A DNA stretch of 64,000 bases from JAFGCL01 sp964492335 (GTDB taxonomy: Bacteria > Chloroflexota > Dehalococcoidia > UBA2247 > RBG-13-53-26). Shown here in pieces: positions 18,752 to 28,300 of this stretch (position 1 is the first letter of the stretch; each line of letters opens with the position of its first letter). The notes beneath the pieces were generated by a model, which saw nothing but the letters and a program-made list of their open reading frames with translations, was not told the DNA's origin and made no database searches. Both the position numbers and the translations under genes were made by a program. The stretch is from the NCBI GenBank assembly GCA_964492335.1, contig CAZBJX010000010.1:1-64000 (forward strand), written 5' to 3'.

Positions 18752-19963
18752 ATGCCCGGGTTCTCCGAGAAGATGGACCGGCTGCGCAGTCAGCTCTCCA
18801 GGGAGCTGGAGTCCGCTGTCGGAGGCCCGGACCGCGCACCGCCCGGCGGAGAAAGCGAGAGGGCCATGCTGCAGGCAATGCCTGACCCCGTATTCCACGT
18901 CAGCCGCACAGGCAGCGTCAACGTGCTGGCGCGCCCCGCAAGTCCGGACCGCGCGCCGCCTGCGCCCCGGCGCCCCGCCCGCGCCGCGGCCAGGGAGCCG
19001 GCCCCGAAGACGCCCTGGGACCCGATCGAGGACCTCACGGCGGAGCTGAGGCGGCAGGGCCGGGACATCGTCACCAGGGTGGTGGAGTCGGGCCAGGTGC
19101 AGACGTTCGACATCGAGCTGCAGCACGAAGGCCGCACCGCCTGCTTCGAGGTCCGGGCCGGGGTGCACAAGAAGACCGAGGTTGTGGCCATAGCCCGGGA
19201 CGTCACCACGCGCAGAGAGAAGGAGAGGTCCCTGACGGCGTTCAAGAAGGACCTCGAGGCCCTGATCCGGGAGCAGTCCAGCGAGCTTAACCGGCTGCAG
19301 GAGGCGTTCCGGCAACAGCGGGCCCTCCAGGAGCAGGAGGAGGAGGTCCTCAAGAGGAGCTTCAACAAGGCGGAGAGGCTCCTGGAGGGCACCATCGCCG
19401 CCATCAGCATCATCGCCCGGAAGAAGGACCCCTACACAGCCGGCCACCAGCAGAAGGTGAGCCAGCTGGCCTGCGCCATCGCCCGGGAGATGGGGCTTCC
19501 CGGAGAGCAGGTGCGGATGGTCCGCATCGCATCCCTCCTCCACGACGTGGGGATGCTGTTCGTTCCCACCGAGTACCTGGCCAAGCCCGGGAAGCTCAGC
19601 GACGCGGAGTTCTCGATGATCAAGTCGCACCCGGACGCGGACTACCAGATACTCAAGACCATCGATTTCTCCTTCGACATCGCCGACATCGTCCATCAGC
19701 ACCACGAGCGCCTCGACGGGTCCGGCTACCCCAGGGGGCTGAAGGGCGATGCCATCTGCCTGGAAGCCCGGATCATCGCCGTGGCCGACGTGGTGGAGGC
19801 GATGGTCTCCAGGCGGGCGCACCGGCCCGCGCCAGGCGCGGAGGCCGCCATGAAGGAGATCGAGGAGGGCCGGGACACCCTGTACGACCCCGAGGCCGTT
19901 GACGCGTGCCTCAAGCTGTTCCGTGAGCAGGGCTTCCGGTTCCAGGAACCGGGGGCGCAGTGA
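18752..19963 (+). CDS. PAS-remnant / HD-GYP cyclic-di-GMP phosphodiesterase
   Basis: A 403-residue signalling protein. An N-terminal part (about 1-165) ends like a PAS/PAC domain (VVAIARDVTTRREKE), but its core is interrupted by an Ala/Pro/Arg-rich stretch. A coiled coil follows (about 165-215, FKKDLEALIREQSSELNRLQEAF). The C-terminal HD-GYP domain has H264-D265 (SLLHDVGM), the HHERLDGSGYP signature (G325-Y326-P327) and further metal ligands. HD-GYP enzymes hydrolyse cyclic di-GMP. No response-regulator or membrane segment is present, so the input is cytoplasmic and unknown. A G-rich stretch precedes the start by a longer than usual distance. Confidence 0.86.
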   Translation: MPGFSEKMDRLRSQLSRELESAVGGPDRAPPGGESERAMLQAMPDPVFHVSRTGSVNVLARPASPDRAPPAPRRPARAAAREPAPKTPWDPIEDLTAELRRQGRDIVTRVVESGQVQTFDIELQHEGRTACFEVRAGVHKKTEVVAIARDVTTRREKERSLTAFKKDLEALIREQSSELNRLQEAFRQQRALQEQEEEVLKRSFNKAERLLEGTIAAISIIARKKDPYTAGHQQKVSQLACAIAREMGLPGEQVRMVRIASLLHDVGMLFVPTEYLAKPGKLSDAEFSMIKSHPDADYQILKTIDFSFDIADIVHQHHERLDGSGYPRGLKGDAICLEARIIAVADVVEAMVSRRAHRPAPGAEAAMKEIEEGRDTLYDPEAVDACLKLFREQGFRFQEPGAQ

Positions 19964-20074
19964 CCCGGCCGGCATCCGCGCGTCAGCCGGGGAGGCGATG
20001 GCTCGCCGGCTGCGGCGGCATATCGAGGCCCCCTGAGCGGGCCGCAGCCCCGGCGCCCGGCCCGAGGTAGTGCG

Positions 20075-20767
20075 GTGGAGTCGGAGCTGAAGGCCCGCAT
20101 TGACACTCTGGCCGCCTGGATGCTGGCCGCCAGGCACCTGGTGGTCTTCACCGGGGCCGGCATCAGCACCGAGTCGGGCCTGGCCGACTACCGCGGCCCC
20201 GACGGCCTGTGGGTCCGCCAGGCCAGAGGCCTGCCGGCGGGGCCCATCGATTTCGGCCCGGCCCGGCCCAACTCCGGCCATGAGGCCATCGTCGAGTTGC
20301 AGCGCCTGAACAAGCTGGCCTTCCTCATCTCCCAGAACGTGGACAACCTGCACCTCAAGTCCGGGGTCCGGCCGGAGCTGATCTCCGAGCTGCACGGGAA
20401 CATCACCCGGCTGCGCTGCCAGACCTGCGGGTTCCTCATGGACAACGTCGGCGACATGATACCCTGCCCCATCTGCGGCGGGAGCATGGCCTCCAGCGTG
20501 GTCAACTTCGGCCAGCCGCTCCCGCAGCGCGAGCTGGACCTGGCCTACGCCCACTCGGAGCAGGCCGACCTCTTCCTGGCCGTGGGCTCCACCCTGACCG
20601 TGACGCCGGCGGCCGACATGCCCCGCGTCGCCCTGCGGGCGGGAGCGCGCCTGGTCATCATCAACCAGGGCGAAACGCCCCTTGACCGGGCCGCCCACCT
20701 TCTCTTCGGGGAGAGGATCAGCCAGGTCCTGCCGCCGGCCGCGACGGCGCTGCGGGCGATGCTGTAG
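20075..20767 (+). CDS. Sir2-family NAD-dependent protein deacylase
   Basis: This 230-residue sirtuin has the NAD-binding GAGISTESGLADYRG, the QNVDNLH segment, the catalytic histidine H107 in ELHGN, and a four-cysteine zinc site (CQTC...CPIC). The VVNFGQPLP and GSTLTVTPAA motifs complete the Rossmann half. It removes acyl groups from protein lysines with NAD consumption. In many bacteria the known target is acetyl-CoA synthetase; an AMP-forming acetyl-CoA synthetase is encoded at 36.3 kb, so it is a reasonable candidate, by inference only. The start is GTG with CGAGGTAGT directly upstream. Confidence 0.92.
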   Translation: MESELKARIDTLAAWMLAARHLVVFTGAGISTESGLADYRGPDGLWVRQARGLPAGPIDFGPARPNSGHEAIVELQRLNKLAFLISQNVDNLHLKSGVRPELISELHGNITRLRCQTCGFLMDNVGDMIPCPICGGSMASSVVNFGQPLPQRELDLAYAHSEQADLFLAVGSTLTVTPAADMPRVALRAGARLVIINQGETPLDRAAHLLFGERISQVLPPAATALRAML

Positions 20768-20822
20768 TGTCAGGCCTCCGGACGGAAGGCCGTCCCCTGA
20801 GCACGAGACCGCGCAGGCCCGG

Positions 20823-22175
20823 CTAGACGATGAAGAGCTGGTCGGTGATCTTGGTGCGCAGGTCGCGCGAGACGATCACCCGGTAGTAGGCCTCGGTCTT
20901 CTCCTCCTCGCTGAGGAGCCCCTGCCTGATGGACTTATAGGCATTGAAGACCACTTCCCGCTGCTGCATCAGGCCGCGGTTGACCATGTTGATGTCCCAC
21001 ATCGGCCGCCGGCTGGCCCACCAGAACTGGTCGCTCTGCAGGGCCCGGTCAAGGAGGGACCTGGCCAGGCTGGCATAGCCCCTGGCGGGCTCGTTCCCGG
21101 CCCCCAGCTCCGCCTTGCGGGCCAGCTCTATGGCTATGGCCAGGTGCTGCCACTGCAGGTTGTGGATGGTGTTCTCCTTCGACATCCACAGGGGGTAGGG
21201 GTTGCCGGCCTGGATGTCCTCAATGGAAGTGCTCCACGAGGACGGCCTGGGCTCGACATAGCTGCCCGCCGGGAAGAGCTCCAGCAGCTGGCTCAGGGTC
21301 ACCACCCGGATCTCGCCGCTCCTGGCCACCTCCAGGGTGTGCAGCAGGTCAGCAGTCTCTTTGGCGAGGTCGGCCGGCTGCGCCGGCCGGTCCCCCCTGC
21401 CGCGCCGGGCCTGGAGCGAGTCGGCTGCGGCGGATTCCTCCTGGGGCAGGTCGGCCTGGGCCTCCAGCGCCTCGTACATCTCCGCCAGGAAGATCTCCTC
21501 CCAGTGGCGGATGTGGTGGCCGAAGGTCTCGGCGTCCATGGCGGTCACCACGTAGATGTCTCCGTCCCGGCCGCCGAAGGACCGCAGTTGCTCGATGAAG
21601 CTGCGGACATCGGTCTGCTTGAAGGCGATGCGGTTGCTCACAACATCGTCCCGGAAGAACACCGCCAGGGTATGGCCATCGCCCTTCACCCGGTGGATCA
21701 CGCTGTTGGGCCAGGCCACCGGGCAGGCTATGCCGCCCAGTATCAGCCAGCGGTGGCCGGTCTCGTAGATGGGCTTGACCACGTCGCTGCTGTAGCACAT
21801 CTCCGGGCTGAAGAAGCCCAGCGGGTTGTAGGTCCTGCCGAAGTAGCGCTGGTTGGCCTGATGGTTCAGCTGTATCTGGCGCAGCGCCTCTTCGCGAGGG
21901 ACCAGGGGCAGTATGGGGTGGTACTTGGCCGAGCCGACGAACTCCAGGCGCCCCATCTCGGACAGCTCCCGCAGCCCCACTATGACATCCGACATGCCGT
22001 GCTCGTCCAGCATCTCCGTGAGCACGGCGTTGATATTGACGGTCACCCTGGCATGGGTCTGCTCGTGGAACAGGTTCACCAGCGGGCGATACGATTCGTT
22101 GCAGACCTTCTTCAAGATGCGGTGGAACTGGGTTGACGGCTGGTAGAAATGCAACAGCGGCGCAAGGTAGATCAT
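20823..22175 (-). CDS. glycoside hydrolase family 57 protein
   Basis: A 450-residue GH57 enzyme. The N-terminus YLAPLLHFYQPST matches the family's HxHQP first strand in an altered form (HFYQP). The nucleophile is E125 in FFSPEMCYS and the acid/base D214 in TAMDAETFGHH. A C-terminal helical region with WASRRPMWDINMV is also typical. Family members act on alpha-glucans (amylase, branching enzyme, galactosidase); which reaction applies here is not decidable. It has no signal peptide, so it probably acts on an internal glucan. GGAGG is seven bases before the ATG and a TATACT -10 element lies at 22214-22219. Confidence 0.85.
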   Translation of the reverse strand: MIYLAPLLHFYQPSTQFHRILKKVCNESYRPLVNLFHEQTHARVTVNINAVLTEMLDEHGMSDVIVGLRELSEMGRLEFVGSAKYHPILPLVPREEALRQIQLNHQANQRYFGRTYNPLGFFSPEMCYSSDVVKPIYETGHRWLILGGIACPVAWPNSVIHRVKGDGHTLAVFFRDDVVSNRIAFKQTDVRSFIEQLRSFGGRDGDIYVVTAMDAETFGHHIRHWEEIFLAEMYEALEAQADLPQEESAAADSLQARRGRGDRPAQPADLAKETADLLHTLEVARSGEIRVVTLSQLLELFPAGSYVEPRPSSWSTSIEDIQAGNPYPLWMSKENTIHNLQWQHLAIAIELARKAELGAGNEPARGYASLARSLLDRALQSDQFWWASRRPMWDINMVNRGLMQQREVVFNAYKSIRQGLLSEEEKTEAYYRVIVSRDLRTKITDQLFIV

Positions 22176-22213
22176 ATTACCGCCTCCACGTCTTCGTCCT
22201 CAGCTTAACGCAC

Positions 22214-22219
22214 AGTATA
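22214..22219 (-). promoter_or_regulatory. TATACT -10 box for the GH57 gene
   Basis: On the minus strand TATACT lies about 40 bases before the GH57 start. No good -35 match was found at the proper distance, so the call is partial. Confidence 0.4.
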
Positions 22220-22238
22220 CATCATGCAGCCAGACATC

Positions 22239-22267
22239 TTGACAGCACCGTCACCCAATGATATACA
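22239..22267 (+). promoter_or_regulatory. consensus promoter for the histone-like gene
   Basis: TTGACA (22239-22244), exactly 17 bases, TATACA (22262-22267). It points toward the Lys/Ala-rich gene at 22508, leaving a leader of about 235 bases in which I found no other gene or known riboswitch. Confidence 0.7.
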
Positions 22268-22507
22268 CGTACTGGATTTGCGTACGTTGGCGGCACGGAC
22301 GGTGCGCACCTTGAAAGCTTAAGGCACGGGCGGGGACCCTGCAACCCTGTCCCGCCCGACATCAGATGGGTTCCCGGGAAGGTGCACAGTGCCATCTCGG
22401 GCATACGGCATGGACCGGCGGAGCCGTGCTCCGCACCCAGGTGATGGGGATCATGGGGCCGCTGGCCGAGATCGCCAGGGCTCCACGTAGAGAAAGGAGG
22501 TGTCCAG

Positions 22508-22720
22508 ATGCCCGTGTCCAAGAAGAAATGCGCCGCCCCGGCCAAGAAGGCTGCCGCCAAGCCGGCTGCCAAGAAGGCTGCCGCTAAGCCGGTCGCCAAG
22601 GCCGCCGCTAAGCCGGTCGCCAAGAAGACCGCCGCTAAGCCGGTCGCCAAGGCTGCCGCCAAGCCGGTCGCCAAGAAGACCGCCGCCAAGCCGGTCGCCA
22701 AGACTGCCAAGAAGAAATAG
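22508..22720 (+). CDS. histone H1-like Lys/Ala/Pro repeat protein
   Basis: A 70-residue protein made almost entirely of repeats of the type AAAKPVAK and KKTAAKPVAK, with about one lysine in three residues, a single cysteine (C8) and no acidic residues. Such H1-like tails bind and compact DNA in bacteria; no globular domain is present. The ribosome site AAAGGAGGTG is near-perfect and a consensus promoter and a strong terminator flank the gene, so it is expected to be highly expressed. Related low-complexity tails occur in two other genes of the window (39946 and the RpoD N-terminus). Repeat number may vary between strains or be mis-assembled. Confidence 0.85.
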   Translation: MPVSKKKCAAPAKKAAAKPAAKKAAAKPVAKAAAKPVAKKTAAKPVAKAAAKPVAKKTAAKPVAKTAKKK

Positions 22721-22743
22721 CCGGCACAGTAGAGACGACGGCG

Positions 22744-22793
22744 AGAAGACGGAAGGGCTTACTCGAGTGATAACAGCTCTTCCGTCTTCTTTT
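22744..22793 (+). terminator. strong terminator after the histone-like gene
   Basis: AGAAGACGGAAGGGCT (22744-22759) pairs with AGCTCTTCCGTCTTCT (22775-22790) with one G-U pair and a 15-base loop, followed by TTTT. Confidence 0.88.
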
Positions 22794-22807
22794 GCGCCCG
22801 GTCCCGC

Positions 22808-22890
22808 ATGATTCCCGTCCTGGCCATCTTCGGCATCACGCTCGTCCTCATCATGGTGCGGCCGAAGCCGCTCAATGAAGGCACCGCGGC
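22808..22890 (+). pseudogene. remnant of an ArsB/SLC13-type permease N-terminus
   Basis: The first 25 codons read IPVLAIFGITLVLIMVRPKP and then LNEGTAAAAG. This resembles the first transmembrane helix and the following loop of arsenite/anion permeases, which typically read IF-x-LTLVL-x-x-RP-x-x-L-x-x-A-x-A-x-x-G. After the Ala-rich stretch the similarity stops, with no further hydrophobic helices. There is no ribosome site and a terminator stands just upstream. I read it as the stump of a deleted gene; the family call rests on a short segment. Confidence 0.4.
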
Positions 22891-22976
22891 CGCCGCCGGC
22901 AATCAGGGCAGGGCCCCCGGGAACGGGCAGGCCCCCCCCCACTGGCCGCTGACAGCCGCGGGACACACAATTGAGT

Positions 22977-23006
22977 TTGACACCCTGACTCCCGTTTTGT
23001 TAGCAT
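22977..23006 (+). promoter_or_regulatory. probable promoter of the formate dehydrogenase operon
   Basis: TTGACA (22977-22982), 18 bases, TAGCAT (23001-23006). The next gene starts at 23328, so the leader would be about 315 bases. In 23007-23327 I see GC-rich sequence with no gene, no tRNA and no riboswitch that I can name. Confidence 0.55.
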
Positions 23007-23327
23007 TTACGAAATGTTGGCAGCGGGCGCAATAGCGCACAGCGCAATCGCGGCTGGCTTTCCAGAAGATGCCATACGCATGTCCGTTATCGCTGCGACT
23101 GCAAGACCACAGGCCTCAGAAGCGTCGCTCACGGGCGGCGCATTGCACGCCCGGCACGTCGAGTGCGCTCGGCCGGGGAGCCCGCGAGGGCCTTCTGTGT
23201 CCCGGGGATCGAGGAGGCCGCGGCGGGACGCGTTGATCGGGCAGTCAGTGATACCATCGGGCGCTGACGGGCCCGGGCCACATCGGTCCATGACTGCTGC
23301 GTTGAGAAACAACAGGGGAGGAGAGAT

Positions 23328-24158
23328 ATGTCCAAAGGCGTACTCTACGACGGCACCCGCTGCATAGGGTGCCGCGCCTGCTCGGTGGCCTGCAAGGTCT
23401 GGAACAACCTCAGAGCGGACCTGGACGCGAAGGGCACCGTCAACGGCGGGATACCGGGGAAAGCCGTCCTCTCGGACAAGACCTTCACCTTCATGCGCTT
23501 CCGCGAAGTGGAAGACGAGGCCGCGCAGGGCGGCTTGAAGTGGGCCTTCGTCAAGATACAGTGCATGCACTGCCTGCACCCGGCCTGCCAGACGGCCTGC
23601 ATCGTGGGCGCGCTGCGCAGGAAGAGCGACACTGGCGCCGTGGAGTACGACCGGGGCAAGTGCATCGGCTGCCGCTACTGCATGGTGGCCTGCCCCTTCG
23701 GCATCCCCTGCTACGAGTGGGACCGGCCGTCTCCCTGGATCAAGAAGTGCACCTTCTGCGCCGACAGGCAGGTGGGCAGCGACCGGGAGCCAGCCTGCGT
23801 CGCCACCTGCGTCACCGACGCCCTGATATTCGGGGAGCGGGACGACCTCATCGCGGAAGCCGAGAGGCGCTTCGAGGCGGAGCCGGACCGGTACTGGAGG
23901 GACGAGAACGGCCAGCACCACATCTACGGGCAGCACGAGGTGGGCGGGACGGCCTGGATGTACATCTCCTCGGTCTCGCCCGCGGAGCTGGACCTCCCCG
24001 ACGTCACCGACGAGCCCGTCCCGGAGAACGCCCACAAGGCCATGGGCACCCTGCCCTTCTACGCGGTGGGCGTCACCGGGCTGATGGCCGCCATCTACTG
24101 GGTCACCAAGAGAAAGCAGAAGATCGCCGCCGGGTCGCATGACGGGAAGGAGGGATGA
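23328..24158 (+). CDS. formate dehydrogenase-type 4Fe-4S electron-transfer subunit with membrane tail
   Basis: A 276-residue ferredoxin-type subunit of the FdnH/HybA kind. Four clusters of cysteines are visible: CIGCRACSVAC (residues 12-22), CMHCLHPACQTAC (about 82-94), CIGCRYCMVACPFG (about 114-127) and CTFCADRQ...CVATC (about 143-165). Together they can hold four [4Fe-4S] centres. A single C-terminal transmembrane helix (LPFYAVGVTGLMAAIYWV) followed by KRKQK anchors it, as in FdnH. It carries electrons from the catalytic subunit at 25396 to the NrfD-type subunit, whose start overlaps its stop by four bases (ATGA). It has no TAT signal of its own and would travel with the catalytic subunit. 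Confidence 0.88.
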   Translation: MSKGVLYDGTRCIGCRACSVACKVWNNLRADLDAKGTVNGGIPGKAVLSDKTFTFMRFREVEDEAAQGGLKWAFVKIQCMHCLHPACQTACIVGALRRKSDTGAVEYDRGKCIGCRYCMVACPFGIPCYEWDRPSPWIKKCTFCADRQVGSDREPACVATCVTDALIFGERDDLIAEAERRFEAEPDRYWRDENGQHHIYGQHEVGGTAWMYISSVSPAELDLPDVTDEPVPENAHKAMGTLPFYAVGVTGLMAAIYWVTKRKQKIAAGSHDGKEG

Positions 24159-25321
24159 CCGAGATGAGCACACCTGAAGTCAGAAAACAGGGCCGCCTGC
24201 CATGGGGCACCATGCTCATGCTCCTCCTGGTGGCCATCGCCGCCGGCGTGGCCGTGGCCCGCTATGCCAAGGGCCTGGGATACGTCAGCAACATGAGCGA
24301 CGGCCGCGCCTGGGGCTTCTGGATCCCCTTTGACCTCTACTGCGGCGTGCCGCTGGCCGCCGGCGGCTTCACCATGGCCGCCATCGTCTACATAATGAAC
24401 AACAAGAAGTACCTGCCCCTGGCCCGGCCGGCCATCCTGACGGCCTTCCTGGGCTACCTCCTGGTGGTCTTCGCCCTCCTGGTGGACCTGGGCCAGCCCT
24501 GGTACATCTTCAAGATGATCTGGAACCCCAACATCCACTCGCCGCTCTACGAAGTCGGCTGGTGCGTCCTGCTCTACAACATCGTCCTCTTCCTGGAGTT
24601 TCTCCCGGCCGTTTTCGAGAAGCTGAAGTGGAACATCCCGCTGCGGGCCCTGCACATGATCGAGATACCCCTGATCATCGCCGGCATCGTGATCTCCACC
24701 GGCCACCAGAACTCTCTGGGCTCCATGCTGCTGCTCATGGGCAATGACCTCCATTACCTCTACTACACGCCCATCCTGCCCCTGCTGTTCTTCCTGCACG
24801 CGGTAGCAGTGGGCCCGGCCATGGTGCTCTTCGAGACCACCATCAGCAGCAAGGTCTTCGGCCACAAGATCGACCTGGACGTCCTGGCCGGCGTGGGCAA
24901 GATCCTGCGCATCCCGCTCTTCCTGTACCTGGCCTTCAGGGTGGGAGACATCATAGTGGCGGGCGAGTTCGGGAGCCTGTTCAACCAGTTCCCCACCGCC
25001 GCCTGGCTGTGGATCGAGCTGATCGTGGGCGCGGTCCTGCCGCTGGTCCTCTTCTCGCTCCCGGGCATTCAGAAGAGCCGCGCAGGGCTCTTCGGGAGCG
25101 CCATCCTGGTGATCCTGGGCCTGATAGTCACCCGCTTCGCGTACACGCTCATGGCGCTTCAGATGCGGCCCGGCTACGGCACCTACTTCCCCGCCTTCGG
25201 CGAGATCGCCGTCTCGGTGGGGTTGATCGCCGCCGCCCTGCTGGTCATCATGCTGGCCAACAAGTTCCTGCCCGTTGTGAAGCACGACGATGGCCACGGG
25301 GAGGCGCCGGCCAGCAGCTAG
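24155..25321 (+). CDS. NrfD/HybB-type integral membrane quinone-reactive subunit
   Basis: A 388-residue hydrophobic protein with about ten transmembrane segments. Family landmarks are WGFWIPFDLYCGVPLAAGGFT in the second segment region, LGQPWYIFKMIWNPNIHSPLYEVGW and GHQNSLGSMLLLM. These are characteristic of HybB within the NrfD/PsrC family. NrfD-type subunits bind quinone and no haem. The catalytic neighbour is a formate dehydrogenase, whose usual anchor in enterobacteria is a cytochrome b (FdnI). The complex is therefore a different combination that would pass electrons from formate directly to the menaquinone pool. Confidence 0.9.
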   Translation: MTEMSTPEVRKQGRLPWGTMLMLLLVAIAAGVAVARYAKGLGYVSNMSDGRAWGFWIPFDLYCGVPLAAGGFTMAAIVYIMNNKKYLPLARPAILTAFLGYLLVVFALLVDLGQPWYIFKMIWNPNIHSPLYEVGWCVLLYNIVLFLEFLPAVFEKLKWNIPLRALHMIEIPLIIAGIVISTGHQNSLGSMLLLMGNDLHYLYYTPILPLLFFLHAVAVGPAMVLFETTISSKVFGHKIDLDVLAGVGKILRIPLFLYLAFRVGDIIVAGEFGSLFNQFPTAAWLWIELIVGAVLPLVLFSLPGIQKSRAGLFGSAILVILGLIVTRFAYTLMALQMRPGYGTYFPAFGEIAVSVGLIAAALLVIMLANKFLPVVKHDDGHGEAPASS

Positions 25322-25395
25322 GGAGAGGCCAACCATATTCGGAATGCCGGGCACATGTTTCTAATGTCAGACGGTTTGGAGACAAGGAGGAACGA

Positions 25396-28300
25396 ATGCA
25401 GGTAACACGTCGTCAGTTCCTGGCGGGGGCTGGGGCGGTGACCGGGGGTCTGGCCCTGTCCACCCTCGGAGTCAACATGAGCCCGGCAAGGGCTTATGCC
25501 GCGGACCTGACCAAGATCAACAAGGTGCTCAATGCGGAGCAGTCGACGACCATCTGCTGCTACTGCTCGTGCGGCTGCAGCCTCATCTGCAGCACGGACG
25601 AGGATGGCAGGATATTCCATATCGAGGGTGATCCCGACCATCCCATCAACGAGGGCACGCTCTGCCCCAAGGGCGCGGCGCTGATGCAGACCACGGCGGC
25701 CAACGAGCACCGCCTGAAGAACGTGCTCTACCGGGCCCCCTACAGCGACCAGTGGGAGGAGAAGGACTGGGACTGGGCGCTCACGGAGATGGCCAAGAGG
25801 ATCAAGGCCGTCCGGGATGCCGACTTCGTCCCCACCAACAGCAAAGGCAATGTAGTCAATCGAGTGGAGACCATCGCCCATCATGGCAGCTCCAACGTGG
25901 ACAACGAGGAGTGCTTCATGATGGCCTCAGTAGCGAGGGCATTGGGCCTGGTGTATATAGACCACCAGGCCCGGGTCTGACACGGCCCGACTGTACCGGC
26001 TCTGGCAGAGTCGTTCGGACGGGGCGCGATGACCAACCACTACATCGATCTGCAGAATGCAGACGTGTTCCTCATACAGGGAAGCAATGCCGCGGAGCAC
26101 CACCCCATGGCCATGAAGTGGGTGCTCCGGGCACAGGACCGGGGGGCCAAGATCATCCACGTCGACCCGCGGTACACCCGCACTTCCTCCAAGGCGGATG
26201 TCTACTGCCGGCTGCGGTCCGGGACCGACATCGCCTTCCTGGGCGGGATGATCAAATACATCATAGAGAACAACCGGTACTTCAAGGATTACGTGGAGAA
26301 CTACACCAACGCCCTCTTCATAGTGCCCGACACGTACTCCTTCAGCGACGGGATCTTCTCCGGCTACAACCCGGAGACCCGCAAGTACGACACCGGCCAG
26401 TGGGCCGTGGTCCGGGAGGGCGCCAATCCGGACGCGGACCCGCCGGTGGCCGGCGTGCCCCGCAAGGCCGCCAGCCTGGATGACCCCAACTGCGTCTTCC
26501 AGAAGCTCAAGGAGCACTACTCCCGCTACACCCTGGAGAAGGTCTCCGACATCACCGGGACCCCGGTGGACAAGCTGCTGGAGGTATACGAGCTCTTCTC
26601 CTCGACGGGCACCAGGGACAGGGCGGGGACCGTCATGTACGCCCTGGGGCAGACACAGCACACCGTGGCCGTTCAGAACATCAGGACCATGTGCATCGTC
26701 CAGTTGCTGCTGGGCAACATCGGCATCTGCGGCGGCGGGGTCAATGCCCTGAGGGGCGAGCCCAACGTGCAGGGCTCCACCGACTTCGCCCTGCTCTACC
26801 ACTACCTGCCGGGCTACCTTAAGGCGCCCAACGACACCATGACCAACCTGGAGCAGTACGTGGCCAAGGGCTTCAGCAAGACGGATGAGACCAGGTCGGT
26901 CAACTGGTGGTCCAACTACAAGAAGTACATAGTGAGCCTCCTGAAGACCTGGTACGGCGAGCATGCCACCGCTGCCAACGACTTCGGCTACCAGTGGGTG
27001 CCCAAGTACGATAACGGGGTGGACTGGTCGGTCATGACCATGATCGACCGCATGCTCAATGGGGGCATCAAGGGCTACATCACCGTCGGCACCGACCCGG
27101 CCGTCAGCATGCCCAACGCCGGCAAGGTCCGGGCGGCGTTCAAGAACCTGGACTGGATGATACACGTCAACATCTTCGACAACGAGACGGCCTCCTTCTG
27201 GAAGGGGCCGGGCAACAACCCCAAAGACATTAAGACGGAGGTCTTCCTGCTGCCCGCCGCGGCTTCGGTGGAGAAGGACGGCAGCCAGGCCAACAGCGGC
27301 CGCTGGCAGCAGTGGCACTACCAGGCCGCCAAGCCGGCAGGGGACTCCAAGTACACCGGCGATATCTTCTACCTCCTGATGGACAAGATCAAGGAGCTGT
27401 ACCGCACCGAGGACGGGACGTTCTCCGACCCCATCCTGAACCTGCAGTGGGACTATGCCGATGAAGGGGGCTGGAGCCCGCTCAAGACGGCCAAGGCCAT
27501 CAACGGGCACTTCCTGGAGGACGTGACCATCGGCAGCGGCGACACCGCCGTGACCTACAAGAAGGGCGAGCTGGTCCCCGGCTTCCCCAACCTGCAGGCC
27601 GACGGCCGCACAACATGCGGCATGTGGGTCTTCAGCGGGTGCTTCACCAGGGACGGGGTCAACCAGATGGCCAGGCGGGGCAAAGAGGACCCGACGGGCC
27701 TGGGGCTCTATCCCGACTGGGCCTACGCCTGGCCCATGAACCGGCGCGTCATCTACAACCGGGCCTCGGTGGACCCGGACGGCAACCCCTGGAACCCGGC
27801 CCGGCCGCTGGTCAAGTGGAACTCCGAAACCGGCAAGTGGGAGGGCGACGTCGTGGACGGAGGCGGTGCCCCGCCAGGGCGGCCCGATGGCAAGCTGCCC
27901 TTCATCATGAAGACGGAGGGCGTGGGCAACCTCTACGGGCCGGACAGCCTGGGCGACGGCCCCTTCCCCGAGTTCTACGAGCCCCGCGAAGGGCCGTTCA
28001 CCCAGAACCTGCTGACCGGCCCCAACGGCCAGCTCAACAGCCCCATCATCAAGATCTTCGATGGGGAGATGGACCAGATCGCCAATGCCGACCCGAAGTT
28101 CCCGATCGTGATGAGCACGTACTCCTGCACCGAGCACTGGTGCAGCGGGGCCATCACCCGATGGCAGTCCTTCCTGGTGGAGCTGCAGCCCCACACCTAC
28201 TGCGAGATCAGCCACGAGCTGGCCCAGGAGAAGGGGATCAAGAACGGGGACTGGGTCACCATCTCGTCGGCGAGGGGGTCCGTCGATGCCCTGACCGTGG

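Noticed and set aside
22508..22720. The repeats as a CRISPR array or non-coding tandem repeat
   Set aside because: The units are short, have no unique spacers, and translate in one frame into a consistent Lys/Ala/Pro protein with a strong ribosome site.
25009..25980. A separate gene or a frameshifted formate dehydrogenase ending at the TGA at 25978
   Set aside because: The TGA is in frame with the following part and lies at the Sec position of the family with a hairpin behind it, so it is read as selenocysteine. The ATG at 25009 lies inside the NrfD gene in another frame.
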